Notes: generated by a model not told the origin, from the letters alone. 7,857 nt of DNA from Flammeovirgaceae bacterium (GCA_022616575.1 JAKEEN010000244.1:1-7857); one strand, 5' to 3'. Positions 1 through 6,948 are shown, numbered from the stretch's first letter. Numbers and translations are program-made.

Positions 1-458
1 CATCCTGAAATAGCATAGGAGTGCGGCAGGTAAACCGAAATCATGTCTTTCAATCCAAGCTCACTCAAATCCTGCTGGGTGATAAATCCAATTTGATATA
101 ACCCGTTTTCCCGATTCATCTCTACCAGCACGGGTTTGTTAAATTTTTTCTTGTCGCCCACAAACGCATTGAGCAAATCTTTGACAGAAGAATAAATCAG
201 CTTCACCAAGGGAATCTTATTCATGCCGTGATCAAACCAATTCGAAAAGGTTTGAAAGGCAAAATTGGAGGTGAAGTAGCCAAACAACGTGATGGCCACC
301 AATATAATGGCGAACCCCAACCCCGGATACGGAAGTCGCAATAACCCATCTAGCCATCGAAATGAAACAAAAATAAAATAGGCAGTGGCTACTAGAGGAA
401 CGATAAACAAGGTTCCACTAAAAAAGTAACGAATGATTTTTCCGAAGCGGGTTTCCAT
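1..458 (-). CDS. DUF502 family membrane protein, 3' end cut by window edge
   Basis: The gene reads leftward off the window, so only the first 152 codons are visible. My translation begins METRFGKIIRYFFSGT. It has two hydrophobic segments at about residues 12-33 and 47-63, followed by a soluble part. The DUF502 pattern is recognisable: a Gly...Pro...Thr first helix (GTLFIVPLVAT), a PGLG turn before helix 2, then IPLVKLIYSSVKD at about residues 81-93, a KPVLVEM strand, and VYLPHSY near the cut. Family members are small inner-membrane proteins of unknown biochemical role. The ATG at 458 is the natural start because the first helix follows it directly. The gene lies downstream of the nqr operon on the same strand but beyond a terminator, so it is probably transcribed separately. 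I see no clear promoter in the 68 bp between the terminator and the start. Confidence 0.8.
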   Translation of the reverse strand, partial: METRFGKIIRYFFSGTLFIVPLVATAYFIFVSFRWLDGLLRLPYPGLGFAIILVAITLFGYFTSNFAFQTFSNWFDHGMNKIPLVKLIYSSVKDLLNAFVGDKKKFNKPVLVEMNRENGLYQIGFITQQDLSELGLKDMISVYLPHSYAISG

Positions 459-526
459 TGGTAAGGAGGGTTAGAAGTTAGGAGGTGAGGAGGTTGTGTG
501 TGCATGGTGTGAGCTTTTTACTAAAC

Positions 527-559
527 AAAAAAGGCTTCCGGGTTTTCACTCAGAAGCCT
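527..559 (-). terminator. Intrinsic terminator after nqrE
   Basis: Read on the minus strand, a 7-bp perfect stem (AGGCTTC at 553-559 with GAAGCCT at 532-538, 14-nt loop) runs straight into a six-T tract at 527-532. It lies 23 bp past the nqrE stop codon. The T tract exists only on the minus strand, which sets the direction. It marks the end of the nqr transcript and separates it from the DUF502 gene. Confidence 0.75.
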
Positions 560-582
560 CTCATTATAATTTTCATTTTTAC

Positions 583-1197
583 TCAAAGAGAGAAGCCTAA
601 AAAGCTCAAGAAGCCGAGTGACATGAGTCCGACAAGAATAAAGGTAATACCCAAACCTTTTAATGGCCCTGGTACGTTCGAGTATTTCATTTTCTCCCGC
701 ACACCGGCTAATGCTACAATAGCGAGCATCCATCCTATTCCTGAACCCAAGCCAAACACAGTTGCTTCTCCTAAATTATATGGCCGACCAACCATCAAGA
801 GGGCTGCTCCCAATACGGAACAGTTTACTGCAATGAGTGGAAGGAAAATGCCCAGCGTTCCATACAGAGCAGGCGAAAATTTCTCAACAGCCATTTCAGT
901 TAGTTGAACTACAGCAGCAATCACTGAAATGAAAACTATAAACTGCAAAAAATTTAAATCAACTGAAGCAAACTCCGGACTTATCCAGGCCATAGCCCCT
1001 GCATTAAGAACATAATTTTGAATCAACCAGTTAATGGGTACGGTAATTCCGATTACAAAAATTACAGCTATGCCAAGGCCGAATGCTGTCTTCACTTTTT
1101 TAGAAATCGCCAGGAATGAACACATGCCTAAAAAGTAAGCAAAGATCATATTGTCGATAAAGATGGAGCGAACTCCGATGTTGATCAGGTTTTCCAT
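583..1197 (-). CDS. nqrE: Na+-translocating NADH:quinone oxidoreductase subunit E
   Basis: This is a 204-residue, six-helix inner-membrane subunit of Na+-NQR, homologous to RnfA and NqrD. NqrD and NqrE are related proteins inserted in opposite orientations, and they share a 2Fe-2S centre in the membrane. The cysteines expected for that centre are present: Cys26 (GMCSFLA) and Cys126 ([12 protein letters not shown]). The conserved acidic residue in the third helix region is Glu101 ([10 protein letters not shown]). The GSGIGW motif follows at about residues 151-156. Length is close to the family norm of about 200. The ATG at 1197 lies 6 bp after the nqrD stop, which indicates co-transcription. 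This is the last nqr gene of the cluster; a terminator follows and nqrF does not. Confidence 0.96.
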   Translation of the reverse strand: MENLINIGVRSIFIDNMIFAYFLGMCSFLAISKKVKTAFGLGIAVIFVIGITVPINWLIQNYVLNAGAMAWISPEFASVDLNFLQFIVFISVIAAVVQLTEMAVEKFSPALYGTLGIFLPLIAVNCSVLGAALLMVGRPYNLGEATVFGLGSGIGWMLAIVALAGVREKMKYSNVPGPLKGLGITFILVGLMSLGFLSFLGFSL

Positions 1198-1203
1198 ACT
1201 TAT

Positions 1204-1860
1204 TTATCCCTCTCGGTATCCATTAATTGAACGCTGAACCCAAATAATAATTCCCAACAGAATACATGCGCCTGCAGGAAGAAGCATCAGACCATTTCCC
1301 TGATAAGGCAGACTCACAGCTTCGAATACTTTAAATCCAAAGACAGCACCTGATCCAAAAAGTTCACGGACAAACGCCAACGTCATCAAAATTAATCCGT
1401 AACCAATTCCGTTACCGATACCATCTAAAAAGGAAGGCCAGGGTTTATTGCTCATGGCATACGCTTCGAGACGGCCCATCACAATACAATTGGTAATGAT
1501 CAGCCCCACAAACACAGAAAGTTGCTTCGATACATCGTAAACATACGCTTTCAAAATCTGGTCAACTAAAATTACCCATAATGAAACAACCGCCAGTTGC
1601 ACGATAATACGAATGCGTGAAGGAATTGTATTACGCATCATCGAGATCACCACATTTGATGATGCTGTTACGATTGTCAATCCTAATGACATCACAAAGG
1701 CAGGTTTCATTTGTGTTGTTACTGCCAATGCAGAACATATACCCAACACCTGTACCGTAACCGGGTTTTCTAAATCGAGTGGATGAGAGATTAGTTTTCT
1801 GTTCTTCTTTGAGAACAGACCTTCGCTTTTCTTCTCAACTTGTTCAGCTACTTCTGCCAT
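1204..1860 (-). CDS. nqrD: Na+-translocating NADH:quinone oxidoreductase subunit D
   Basis: This is a 218-residue multi-helix membrane subunit, homologous to RnfE and NqrE, and it carries half of the intramembrane 2Fe-2S site. The two expected cysteines are Cys42 (LGICSALAVT) and Cys125 (IITNCIVMGRLEAYA). Both are offset by 13 from what I recall as Cys29 and Cys112 in Vibrio cholerae NqrD. That matches a charged N-terminal extension here (residues 1-25, rich in Glu and Lys). The stretches SSNVVISMMRNTIPSRIRI and FLDGIGNGIGYG are family hallmarks. The start lies 5 bp after the nqrC stop and the stop 6 bp before nqrE, so the gene sits inside one operon. Confidence 0.96.
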   Translation of the reverse strand: MAEVAEQVEKKSEGLFSKKNRKLISHPLDLENPVTVQVLGICSALAVTTQMKPAFVMSLGLTIVTASSNVVISMMRNTIPSRIRIIVQLAVVSLWVILVDQILKAYVYDVSKQLSVFVGLIITNCIVMGRLEAYAMSNKPWPSFLDGIGNGIGYGLILMTLAFVRELFGSGAVFGFKVFEAVSLPYQGNGLMLLPAGACILLGIIIWVQRSINGYREG

Positions 1861-1865
1861 ACTCT

Positions 1866-2603
1866 CTATTTTTTATTCTTGCGTAAATATTTTTCATAAC
1901 ACGCGAAGTAATCCTTCAGCATGTTGTTTACTCCTTTGCCGGTAAGGGTGGCCCCTGACATGCCATCAACTTTGTGATCGTCTTCTGAATAATCAAGCCC
2001 CTCTCCTTTCATCATCGCAATGGAAGCAACTACATCCCCATCAAAAATACTTTTGCCTTTATAGCGACTTTGAACTTCCTCAGATTCGATGCGCGCTCCC
2101 AACCCCGGTGTTTCACCGGCATGCTGAAACTTTACACCTTGTACTGTATTAAAATCAGACTTCAGTGAAACAAATCCCCAGATGTTATTCCACAAGCCGT
2201 AACCATACACCCGAAGTACAACATTATCTGTTTTAGTTGGGTCCCTCTCATTTTTAATTTCATACACGGGTAATAATCGCTCACCGGCCGGCTTCTTATA
2301 CTCAGCCGCTACCGTTACTTGTTCAGGTGTCATTCCTTCCTTCACATTTCCGTTATAGTCAATCACGAAAGCTTTCACTCTGGAATTATAAATCTCCACC
2401 ACATTATCTCCCTCTTTCAATTCCATTACGGTAGCCAGAATGTTTTTCTTCTGCTCCAGGTCAATATTGGCTTGCTGTTTCTCTTTTAATCCTTCAGAGG
2501 CAAGCGCTAAGAGTCCACCGCACACAATGGTGAGGATAGCTCCATACAAGACGATATATAAATTAGACTGTCGCACGTTGTAATCTGCGTTTTTTGTTTG
2601 CAC
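1866..2603 (-). CDS. nqrC: Na+-translocating NADH:quinone oxidoreductase subunit C (FMN-binding)
   Basis: This subunit has one N-terminal transmembrane helix (about residues 15-36) and a large soluble FMN-binding domain; in the family this domain faces the periplasm. It passes electrons within the Na+-NQR complex. The covalent flavinylation motif for ApbE is intact: DGMSGAT at 213-219, with Thr219 the predicted FMN acceptor. The conserved HAGETPGLGA lies at 161-170. The 245 residues fit the family. No ATG is available before the helix. The frame opens just after a TAA, and the first candidate starts are GTG at 2603 (used here, overlapping nqrB by 41 bp) or GTG at 2576 (overlap 14 bp, giving a protein starting at VRQSNLY). 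The second would match the short N-terminus I recall for Bacteroidota NqrC. The first ATG, codon 60, would delete the anchor. Confidence 0.95.
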   Translation of the reverse strand: MQTKNADYNVRQSNLYIVLYGAILTIVCGGLLALASEGLKEKQQANIDLEQKKNILATVMELKEGDNVVEIYNSRVKAFVIDYNGNVKEGMTPEQVTVAAEYKKPAGERLLPVYEIKNERDPTKTDNVVLRVYGYGLWNNIWGFVSLKSDFNTVQGVKFQHAGETPGLGARIESEEVQSRYKGKSIFDGDVVASIAMMKGEGLDYSEDDHKVDGMSGATLTGKGVNNMLKDYFACYEKYLRKNKK

Positions 2604-3768
2604 TTACTACAAAATAATCAATCAGCGGAGCGAATACATTCATCAACAAGATCGCCAGCATGATACCTTCCGGATATGCCGGGTTAAACACCCGGATTAA
2701 AACGGTGAATACACCAATTAAAAATCCGTAAAACCACTTTCCTGTTTCTGTCTGTGCGGCTGTTACCGGATCAGTTGCCATAAACACCGCCCCGAAAGCT
2801 AACCCACCCATTACCAAATGATAATGTGCAGGCATTTCTACAAAAGCGTTTCCTCCGACAAAGTTTAAAAACAATCCCATCAGGTAGGCTCCGCCAAAAA
2901 CACTCACCATAATTTTCCAGCTTCCAACTCCGGTTGCAATCAAGATCAAGGCTCCGAGGAGACACATTAACGTGGATGTTTCACCAATACACCCCGGCAT
3001 AAAACCAAAGAACAAATTCGAGAAGCTGTAAATATTATCCGCCCAACCCGCACCGAAGTTATTCAATTGAACAACAACATCCGCGCCCTGGGTAGTTCCT
3101 GCTTGTGCAGCAATGGCTAACGGAGTTGCTCCAGAATACCCGGCTACAGTTTGTGCTTTATCCGGAAGGTACGTCCAAACCTCTCCTGAAATCTGAAGCG
3201 GATAAGCAAAATATAAAAAGGCTCGCGCTGTAAGCGCTACGTTCAAAATATTCATCCCGGTTCCGCCAAAAGCTTCTTTGGCAATCACCACGGCAAAAAT
3301 GGTTGCGACAGCCACTTGCCATAATGGAATACCCGGTGGCATTACTAAAGGGATCAACATACCTGTAACTAAAAATCCTTCATTTATCGGGTGCTTTCGC
3401 ACAATGGCAAAGACAACTTCTGCCAATCCACCAGCCGTGTATGACACAATGATTATAGGTAACACCTGCCATAGGCCGATCATGATCTTATCGCCAAGCG
3501 GAGCCGACTGGCCGATGGCCAAAAAGTGTTGATGCCCTACGTTGTAAATTCCAAATACCAGGCAGGGGATCATGGCAATCACTACCGTCATCATCAATCG
3601 TTTCAAATCAACAGCGTCCCTCACCTGCACTCCTTTTTCGCTGGCCGTGGTGTTAGGAGTAAACATAAACGTATCAATCGCCTCGAAGAGGTAGAAGAAC
3701 TTATTATACTTTCCTCCCTTTTCAAAATTGTGCTTAGCCTTATCAAGTGCGTCCCTCAAAAACTTCAT
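2563..3768 (-). CDS. nqrB: Na+-translocating NADH:quinone oxidoreductase subunit B (FMN-binding)
   Basis: This 401-residue polytopic membrane subunit is homologous to RnfD. It carries a covalent FMN and participates in quinone reduction and Na+ translocation. Family landmarks are KHPINEGFLVTGMLIPL (125-141), AKEAFGGTGMNILN (163-176, the glycine-rich region linked to inhibitor and quinone binding in Vibrio), FAYPLQISGEVW (187-198), and MATDPVTAAQT (330-340). The flavinylation site is AGYSGATPL at 209-217, with Thr215 the predicted FMN acceptor. The position six residues before that Thr is Ala209, where the general ApbE target motif Dxx(S/T)GAT has Asp. The ATG at 3768 lies 7 bp after nqrA. The 3' end overlaps nqrC, suggesting coupled translation. 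Confidence 0.96.
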   Translation of the reverse strand: MKFLRDALDKAKHNFEKGGKYNKFFYLFEAIDTFMFTPNTTASEKGVQVRDAVDLKRLMMTVVIAMIPCLVFGIYNVGHQHFLAIGQSAPLGDKIMIGLWQVLPIIIVSYTAGGLAEVVFAIVRKHPINEGFLVTGMLIPLVMPPGIPLWQVAVATIFAVVIAKEAFGGTGMNILNVALTARAFLYFAYPLQISGEVWTYLPDKAQTVAGYSGATPLAIAAQAGTTQGADVVVQLNNFGAGWADNIYSFSNLFFGFMPGCIGETSTLMCLLGALILIATGVGSWKIMVSVFGGAYLMGLFLNFVGGNAFVEMPAHYHLVMGGLAFGAVFMATDPVTAAQTETGKWFYGFLIGVFTVLIRVFNPAYPEGIMLAILLMNVFAPLIDYFVVSANKKRRLQRATV

Positions 3769-3775
3769 AGCTTCC

Positions 3776-5140
3776 TTATGCGTTTACTAATAAATCAATT
3801 CCTTCCCGAACAATCTCCTGCACATGATGTTTGGATACATCCACAAATTCGCAGAGTGCCAGGTCTTCTTCAATGACTTCATAAATGCCCAACGCTTCCA
3901 TGTCATCAAAGTCTTCGGCAATGATGGCCTTCAGCAGGTAGGTAGGCAAAATATCCATAGGTGTTACTTTCTCAAATACACCGGTTTGTACAAACGCACG
4001 AGGTTCACCGCGCGTGTTACTATCGAGCACAAACTCACTCTTTGCGTTGAGAAATGAAAACAATCCCCAGGCGCGGCCAAAGCTTAACTTCTTAGCCGAT
4101 GGTTTGATCCACCCTAAGAATTCAAACTGATCACCTTCCGGAATCACAGTTACCATATGATCGAAGAAACCGAGATGTCCGTCTTTATCAATGCGTGTAC
4201 CGGTAAGCACATTGCCCGAGATGTACCGCACGTGTTCGCTCTTTAAATTATTTTCAACAAACTTCTTAATCGAAGCTCCTGTGTAGGTCTTATAATATTG
4301 AGGATCTTTTACCTCAGATCCGGCTAAGGCCACTATGCGCGATGCATCGTAAATTCCATGAAGGAAAAGTCTCCCGATTTGAATAACGCCTAGCGGATTG
4401 ATCGTCCATACAATAGTTCCTTTATTAACGGGATCGATATGATGAATCTGAACACCTACACACCCTGATGGATGCGGACCGGAGAATTTGTTTAACTCAA
4501 CGCCCTTTGCCTGTGAGAATACATTCGAAATTTCCCTTTCTGAATGAACGTTTACATGCACCTGGCCGGTGGTAAACTTCTTTAAAATATCAAGACCAAT
4601 TTGAAATGCCTGCTCCTTACCTTTAAACAGGAATCCATAGTCAGGAGCCAGTGGATGAGAATCAAACGCTGAAACAAAAATCGATTTTGGGGTTTCTGCC
4701 GGATCGGCCACTATTCCAAATGGGCGTTGCACTAGGTTAACCCAGACGCCACTCTCCAGCATTTGCTGTTGGGCTTTGTCGCGGGTGAGGCTGTTGATTT
4801 CTGAAACAGTATACTTGGTAAATGACGTGTGCTCTATTGTTTTGTCTGCAAGCACTTTTACTTCGAGCAGTTTTCGCTTTTCTCCCCTTTTTACCTCTAC
4901 CACTTCACCGCTCACGGGTGCTGTGAAGCGGATCTTCTCATTCTTCTTATCATGAAAAAGGACATCTCCTGCCTTAACCGAATTGCCTTCATTCACCACT
5001 ACTTTCGGCATGTAAATACCATGAAAATCAGTGGGTTTGATCGAGAATGTTTCCGGTTGAGAGGTGGTTGATAATTTAAGATTTGCTTTGCCTGCCAGGT
5101 TGATGTCAAATCCTTTTTGAAGCCGAATAAATTTGCCCAT
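3776..5140 (-). CDS. nqrA: Na+-translocating NADH:quinone oxidoreductase subunit A
   Basis: This is the 454-residue cytoplasmic, non-membrane subunit that sits on the complex and has been linked to quinone binding. It has no hydrophobic helices, as expected. Recognisable family blocks are FIRLQKGFDI at the start, the lipoyl/RnfC-like GNSVKAGDVLF and APVSGEVVEVKRGEKR near residues 52-88, LVQRPFG at about 136-142, GPHPSGCVGVQIHHIDP in the centre, GEPRAFVQTG, and ALCEFVDVSKHHVQEIVREG close to the C-terminus. The length matches the usual 445-455. It is the first gene of the nqr cluster, with an 81-bp upstream spacer after cmk that contains a plausible promoter -7 element. nqrB follows after 7 bp. 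Confidence 0.96.
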   Translation of the reverse strand: MGKFIRLQKGFDINLAGKANLKLSTTSQPETFSIKPTDFHGIYMPKVVVNEGNSVKAGDVLFHDKKNEKIRFTAPVSGEVVEVKRGEKRKLLEVKVLADKTIEHTSFTKYTVSEINSLTRDKAQQQMLESGVWVNLVQRPFGIVADPAETPKSIFVSAFDSHPLAPDYGFLFKGKEQAFQIGLDILKKFTTGQVHVNVHSEREISNVFSQAKGVELNKFSGPHPSGCVGVQIHHIDPVNKGTIVWTINPLGVIQIGRLFLHGIYDASRIVALAGSEVKDPQYYKTYTGASIKKFVENNLKSEHVRYISGNVLTGTRIDKDGHLGFFDHMVTVIPEGDQFEFLGWIKPSAKKLSFGRAWGLFSFLNAKSEFVLDSNTRGEPRAFVQTGVFEKVTPMDILPTYLLKAIIAEDFDDMEALGIYEVIEEDLALCEFVDVSKHHVQEIVREGIDLLVNA

Positions 5141-5168
5141 GCGATGGGTATAAAATTTTAGTACTCGG

Positions 5169-5176
5169 CAAAATTA
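5169..5176 (-). promoter_or_regulatory. Candidate Bacteroidota -7 promoter element for nqrA
   Basis: Read on the minus strand the sequence is TAATTTTG, a full match to the Bacteroidota -7 consensus TAnnTTTG, ending 28 bp before the nqrA ATG. That would give a leader of roughly 20-25 nt. I find no good TTG or TTTG -33 partner at the usual spacing, so this remains a candidate. It lies in the only sizeable spacer between cmk and nqrE, which is where an nqr promoter would be expected. Confidence 0.4.
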
Positions 5177-5221
5177 GCATAAAAACATTCATAAGAAAGG
5201 CTTCAGAAAGAGGCTAACCTG

Positions 5222-5908
5222 TCAGTTTTTAAGCATCCTCGAAACAGCCATTCGAAGCACCTCGTCCACTTGTTCATCAATGGTAATGTGGGTGGTATCG
5301 ATTTCGAGGGCATCTTTAGCTTTTCTCAATGGGCTCTCCGTTCGGGTGGTATCGAGCCTGTCGCGATTGGTGATATTCTCAATGACTTCGTCAAGGTCTA
5401 CCAAATAATCGCGGTCGAGCAGCTCTTTTTGTCTGCGGAAAGCGCGTGTTAAAATATTGGCAGTCATAAAAAGCTTCAATTCTGCGTCAGGAAACACAAC
5501 CGTGCCGATATCACGGCCATCCATCACAATACCTCGTTGCTTACCCAGTTTGCGTTGCTGCTCCACCATAGCATGACGCACCTCTTTAATGGTACTCACC
5601 TGACTTACAATTTCCGACACGCGCATATGGCGAATTTCTTCTTCCACATTAAGGCCATTCAGAAAAGTTTCCGTTACATTTTTTGAATTAACATGAAATG
5701 AAATGTGAATAGACGCTAGTGCTTTCTTCACTTCATGCAGGTTGGTAACGGCTACATGGTGATCTAAAAAGTACATGGTCACCGCCCTGTACATAGCCCC
5801 TGAGTCAATGTATTTGTATCCTAAAATTTTAGCCGTTTCCTTAGCGGTTGTGCTCTTCCCGCAAGCTGAGTAGCCGTCTATCGCGATGATAATTTTTCGG
5901 ATGTTCAT
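5222..5908 (-). CDS. cmk: Cytidylate kinase
   Basis: Cytidylate kinase transfers a phosphate from ATP to CMP or dCMP in cytoplasmic pyrimidine nucleotide synthesis. With the start chosen here it has 228 residues, normal for the family. Visible motifs are the P-loop GYSACGKST (12-20), the CMP-site block IDSGAMYRA (34-42), DGRDIGTVVFPDA (130-142), and the lid-region pattern RDRLDTTRTESPLRKA (about 182-197). A longer frame opens at ATG 5929 and adds seven residues (MSSKRLL). I prefer ATG 5908 because it overlaps the stop of the upstream lipoprotein gene as TGATG, and because the resulting N-terminus (MNIRKIIIAIDG) is standard. cmk sits 81 bp upstream of nqrA on the same strand and may read into it. 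Confidence 0.95.
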   Translation of the reverse strand: MNIRKIIIAIDGYSACGKSTTAKETAKILGYKYIDSGAMYRAVTMYFLDHHVAVTNLHEVKKALASIHISFHVNSKNVTETFLNGLNVEEEIRHMRVSEIVSQVSTIKEVRHAMVEQQRKLGKQRGIVMDGRDIGTVVFPDAELKLFMTANILTRAFRRQKELLDRDYLVDLDEVIENITNRDRLDTTRTESPLRKAKDALEIDTTHITIDEQVDEVLRMAVSRMLKN

Positions 5909-6024
5909 CAACAGTCTTTTTGAGGACATGGGATTGGTTTCCCGGGTTTCAGGCGCTTCGGTTTATTCGAAGCACATGCACCTGCTATAGCCACCACGAG
6001 CAACAAAACCATTAATCTTCTCAT
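5908..6024 (-). CDS. Small (38-residue) predicted lipoprotein upstream of cmk
   Basis: This short frame encodes MRRLMVLLLVVAIAGAC, a classic short signal peptide ending in a lipobox-like AGA-Cys with Cys17 as the lipidation site. It is followed by a mature part of only 22 residues that is rich in Lys and Pro (SNKPKRLKPG then KPIPCPQKDC) and contains Cys33 and Cys38. The position -3 to the cysteine is Ala rather than the more usual Leu, a mild departure. Its stop TGA (5908-5910) overlaps the cmk start as TGATG, which supports both the gene and translational coupling. The compact KPG-x-PIPCP-x-KDC tail looks like a conserved motif, not random sequence, and I have the impression of similar tails in other Bacteroidota. 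The function is unknown; the location would be the cell envelope. Confidence 0.7.
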   Translation of the reverse strand: MRRLMVLLLVVAIAGACASNKPKRLKPGKPIPCPQKDC

Positions 6025-6084
6025 TAAGGTAAAAATATAAATTGATTGAGTATTTTTCTTCATCATATTAAAAATTCAATCGAT

Positions 6085-6795
6085 CTACTTCTGCTGCCGC
6101 CCGGGTGAAGGCCCCTCAAAACTCATTTTAAAACCGATTTTCTGACCCGCGCCCAATTCCGGAGTATGCTCCATCTTCTGGTACAGAGTAATAAATTTCA
6201 CTTGCGGATACGGAGGTGCCATTAAATCATTCTCAATGGCAATAGCCAGCGATAGTTTAACGAGTGCATTTAGCACCTCCTCGGTTATTGGTCCCGGTGA
6301 CACATTGCTAAATACAGATGCCAGTTGTCCCTCGCCTTCTGCAAAGAAACGATTCTCATGATTAATCATCAGTCTCGCAATCAAATACCCAGGATCGTTC
6401 ACGCGATTGAATTTCAGCGAATCAGACATGAAATTGTAAATGTTGATTTGTCCGAAATACCGGTTTATATCCGACTCCTTAATATAAGGATCTTGCATAA
6501 CCGGATGCTCCTGATCGAAGGTAACAATATTGGTATGCAGCATAAAGATGAGCAGATCGCCCGCCAGTTTCACCTGAAATTCATGTTCATTGTTCTGGGT
6601 AAATTCAATGGTCACATCTTTATCATCCGGGTGAGCTTTCTTCTTTAACTCATTGGTTATCCTGTGCGATTCTTTAGCCAATAACTTGAAGGCCGCCAAC
6701 AAATGTTTGTAGGTTTTTTGCTTGGCGCTGGATTTACTTTCCAGCAATTGTGTTATGTATTGAATATGATCTGCGTCTGTATTGCCCGTGCTCAT
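6085..6795 (-). CDS. Hypothetical protein, 236 residues
   Basis: I do not recognise this protein. It has no signal peptide and no clear transmembrane segment. Residues 9-55 look like an amphipathic helical region with Lys-rich stretches (about 22-54), followed by probable mixed alpha/beta structure (VTIEFTQ at 61-67, FQVKLAGDLLIFML at 73-86). The most conserved-looking block is 108-151: SDINRYFGQINIYNFMSD, then LKFNRVNDPGYLIARLMI, then NHENRFF. The C-terminus is Gly, Ser and Pro-rich (FEGPSPGRQQK). Codon use resembles the neighbouring core genes, so the gene does not look transferred. It lies 60 bp upstream of the small lipoprotein gene on the same strand and is divergent from the 89-residue protein, with which it shares the inverted-repeat spacer. 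It is probably cytoplasmic. Confidence 0.8.
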   Translation of the reverse strand: MSTGNTDADHIQYITQLLESKSSAKQKTYKHLLAAFKLLAKESHRITNELKKKAHPDDKDVTIEFTQNNEHEFQVKLAGDLLIFMLHTNIVTFDQEHPVMQDPYIKESDINRYFGQINIYNFMSDSLKFNRVNDPGYLIARLMINHENRFFAEGEGQLASVFSNVSPGPITEEVLNALVKLSLAIAIENDLMAPPYPQVKFITLYQKMEHTPELGAGQKIGFKMSFEGPSPGRQQK

Positions 6796-6818
6796 GGCTT
6801 TGAATCCTCAAATTGAAC

Positions 6819-6930
6819 TTTTAATTTAACAGTCTTACGCAGAAATTCCTTGTGTCCCCTTCTTCGGAGGGGTGCCGGGGTGGGTTTAAAGTTTTAAAAA
6901 TCATTTCTGCCTAAGACACATAATTTAAGA
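6819..6930. repeat. Long imperfect inverted repeat around a GC-rich hairpin
   Basis: The core arms are 15 bp with one mismatch: GTCTTACGCAGAAAT at 6832-6846 and ATTTCTGCCTAAGAC at 6903-6917. Pairing resumes outward after a 3-bp break to about 6819 and 6930, giving roughly 28-bp arms with several mismatches. Between them lies a GC-rich hairpin followed by GCCGGGGTGGG, in sharp contrast with the AT-rich surroundings. The element fills most of the 153-bp spacer between two divergent genes. It could be a miniature transposable or REP-like element, or a paired regulatory region in which both genes have the ATTTCTGC(G/C)TAAGAC box about 30-40 bp upstream of their starts. Confidence 0.6.
6856..6872. 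repeat. GC-rich palindromic core (REP-like hairpin)
   Basis: The sequence CCCCTTCTTCGGAGGGG folds into a stem of CCCCT with AGGGG, extendable by a T-G and a C-G pair over a three-base loop. It is followed at 6873-6884 by TGCCGGGGTGGG. The combination of a small palindrome and a G-rich tail resembles dispersed intergenic repeats that I recall from Bacteroidota genomes, but copy number cannot be judged from one window. No T tract follows on either strand, so a terminator is unlikely. Confidence 0.45.
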
Positions 6931-6948
6931 CAAACTTTTAAGTAAACT

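Noticed and set aside
485..907. Plus-strand frame of 140 codons over the nqrE 3' half
   Set aside because: It is antisense to the well-supported nqrE gene and its terminator, and its translation has no recognisable domain; it is a shadow frame.
3526..3876. Plus-strand frame of 116 codons across the nqrB/nqrA junction
   Set aside because: It lies antisense to two conserved genes, and its composition and lack of motifs indicate a shadow.
6032..6039. TATATTTT on the minus strand as a promoter -7 element for the lipoprotein-cmk pair
   Set aside because: It matches TAnnTTTG at only five of the six fixed positions in AT-rich DNA, and lies only 7 bp from the start codon with no -33 partner.
6325..6648. 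Plus-strand frame of 107 codons antisense to the 236-residue hypothetical gene
   Set aside because: The minus-strand frame is longer, spans the whole interval and fits the local gene order; the antisense frame shows no domain or start context.
6809..6816. TCAATTTG on the minus strand as a promoter element for the 236-residue gene
   Set aside because: It has one mismatch to TAnnTTTG, lies very close to the start codon, and has no clear -33 partner.
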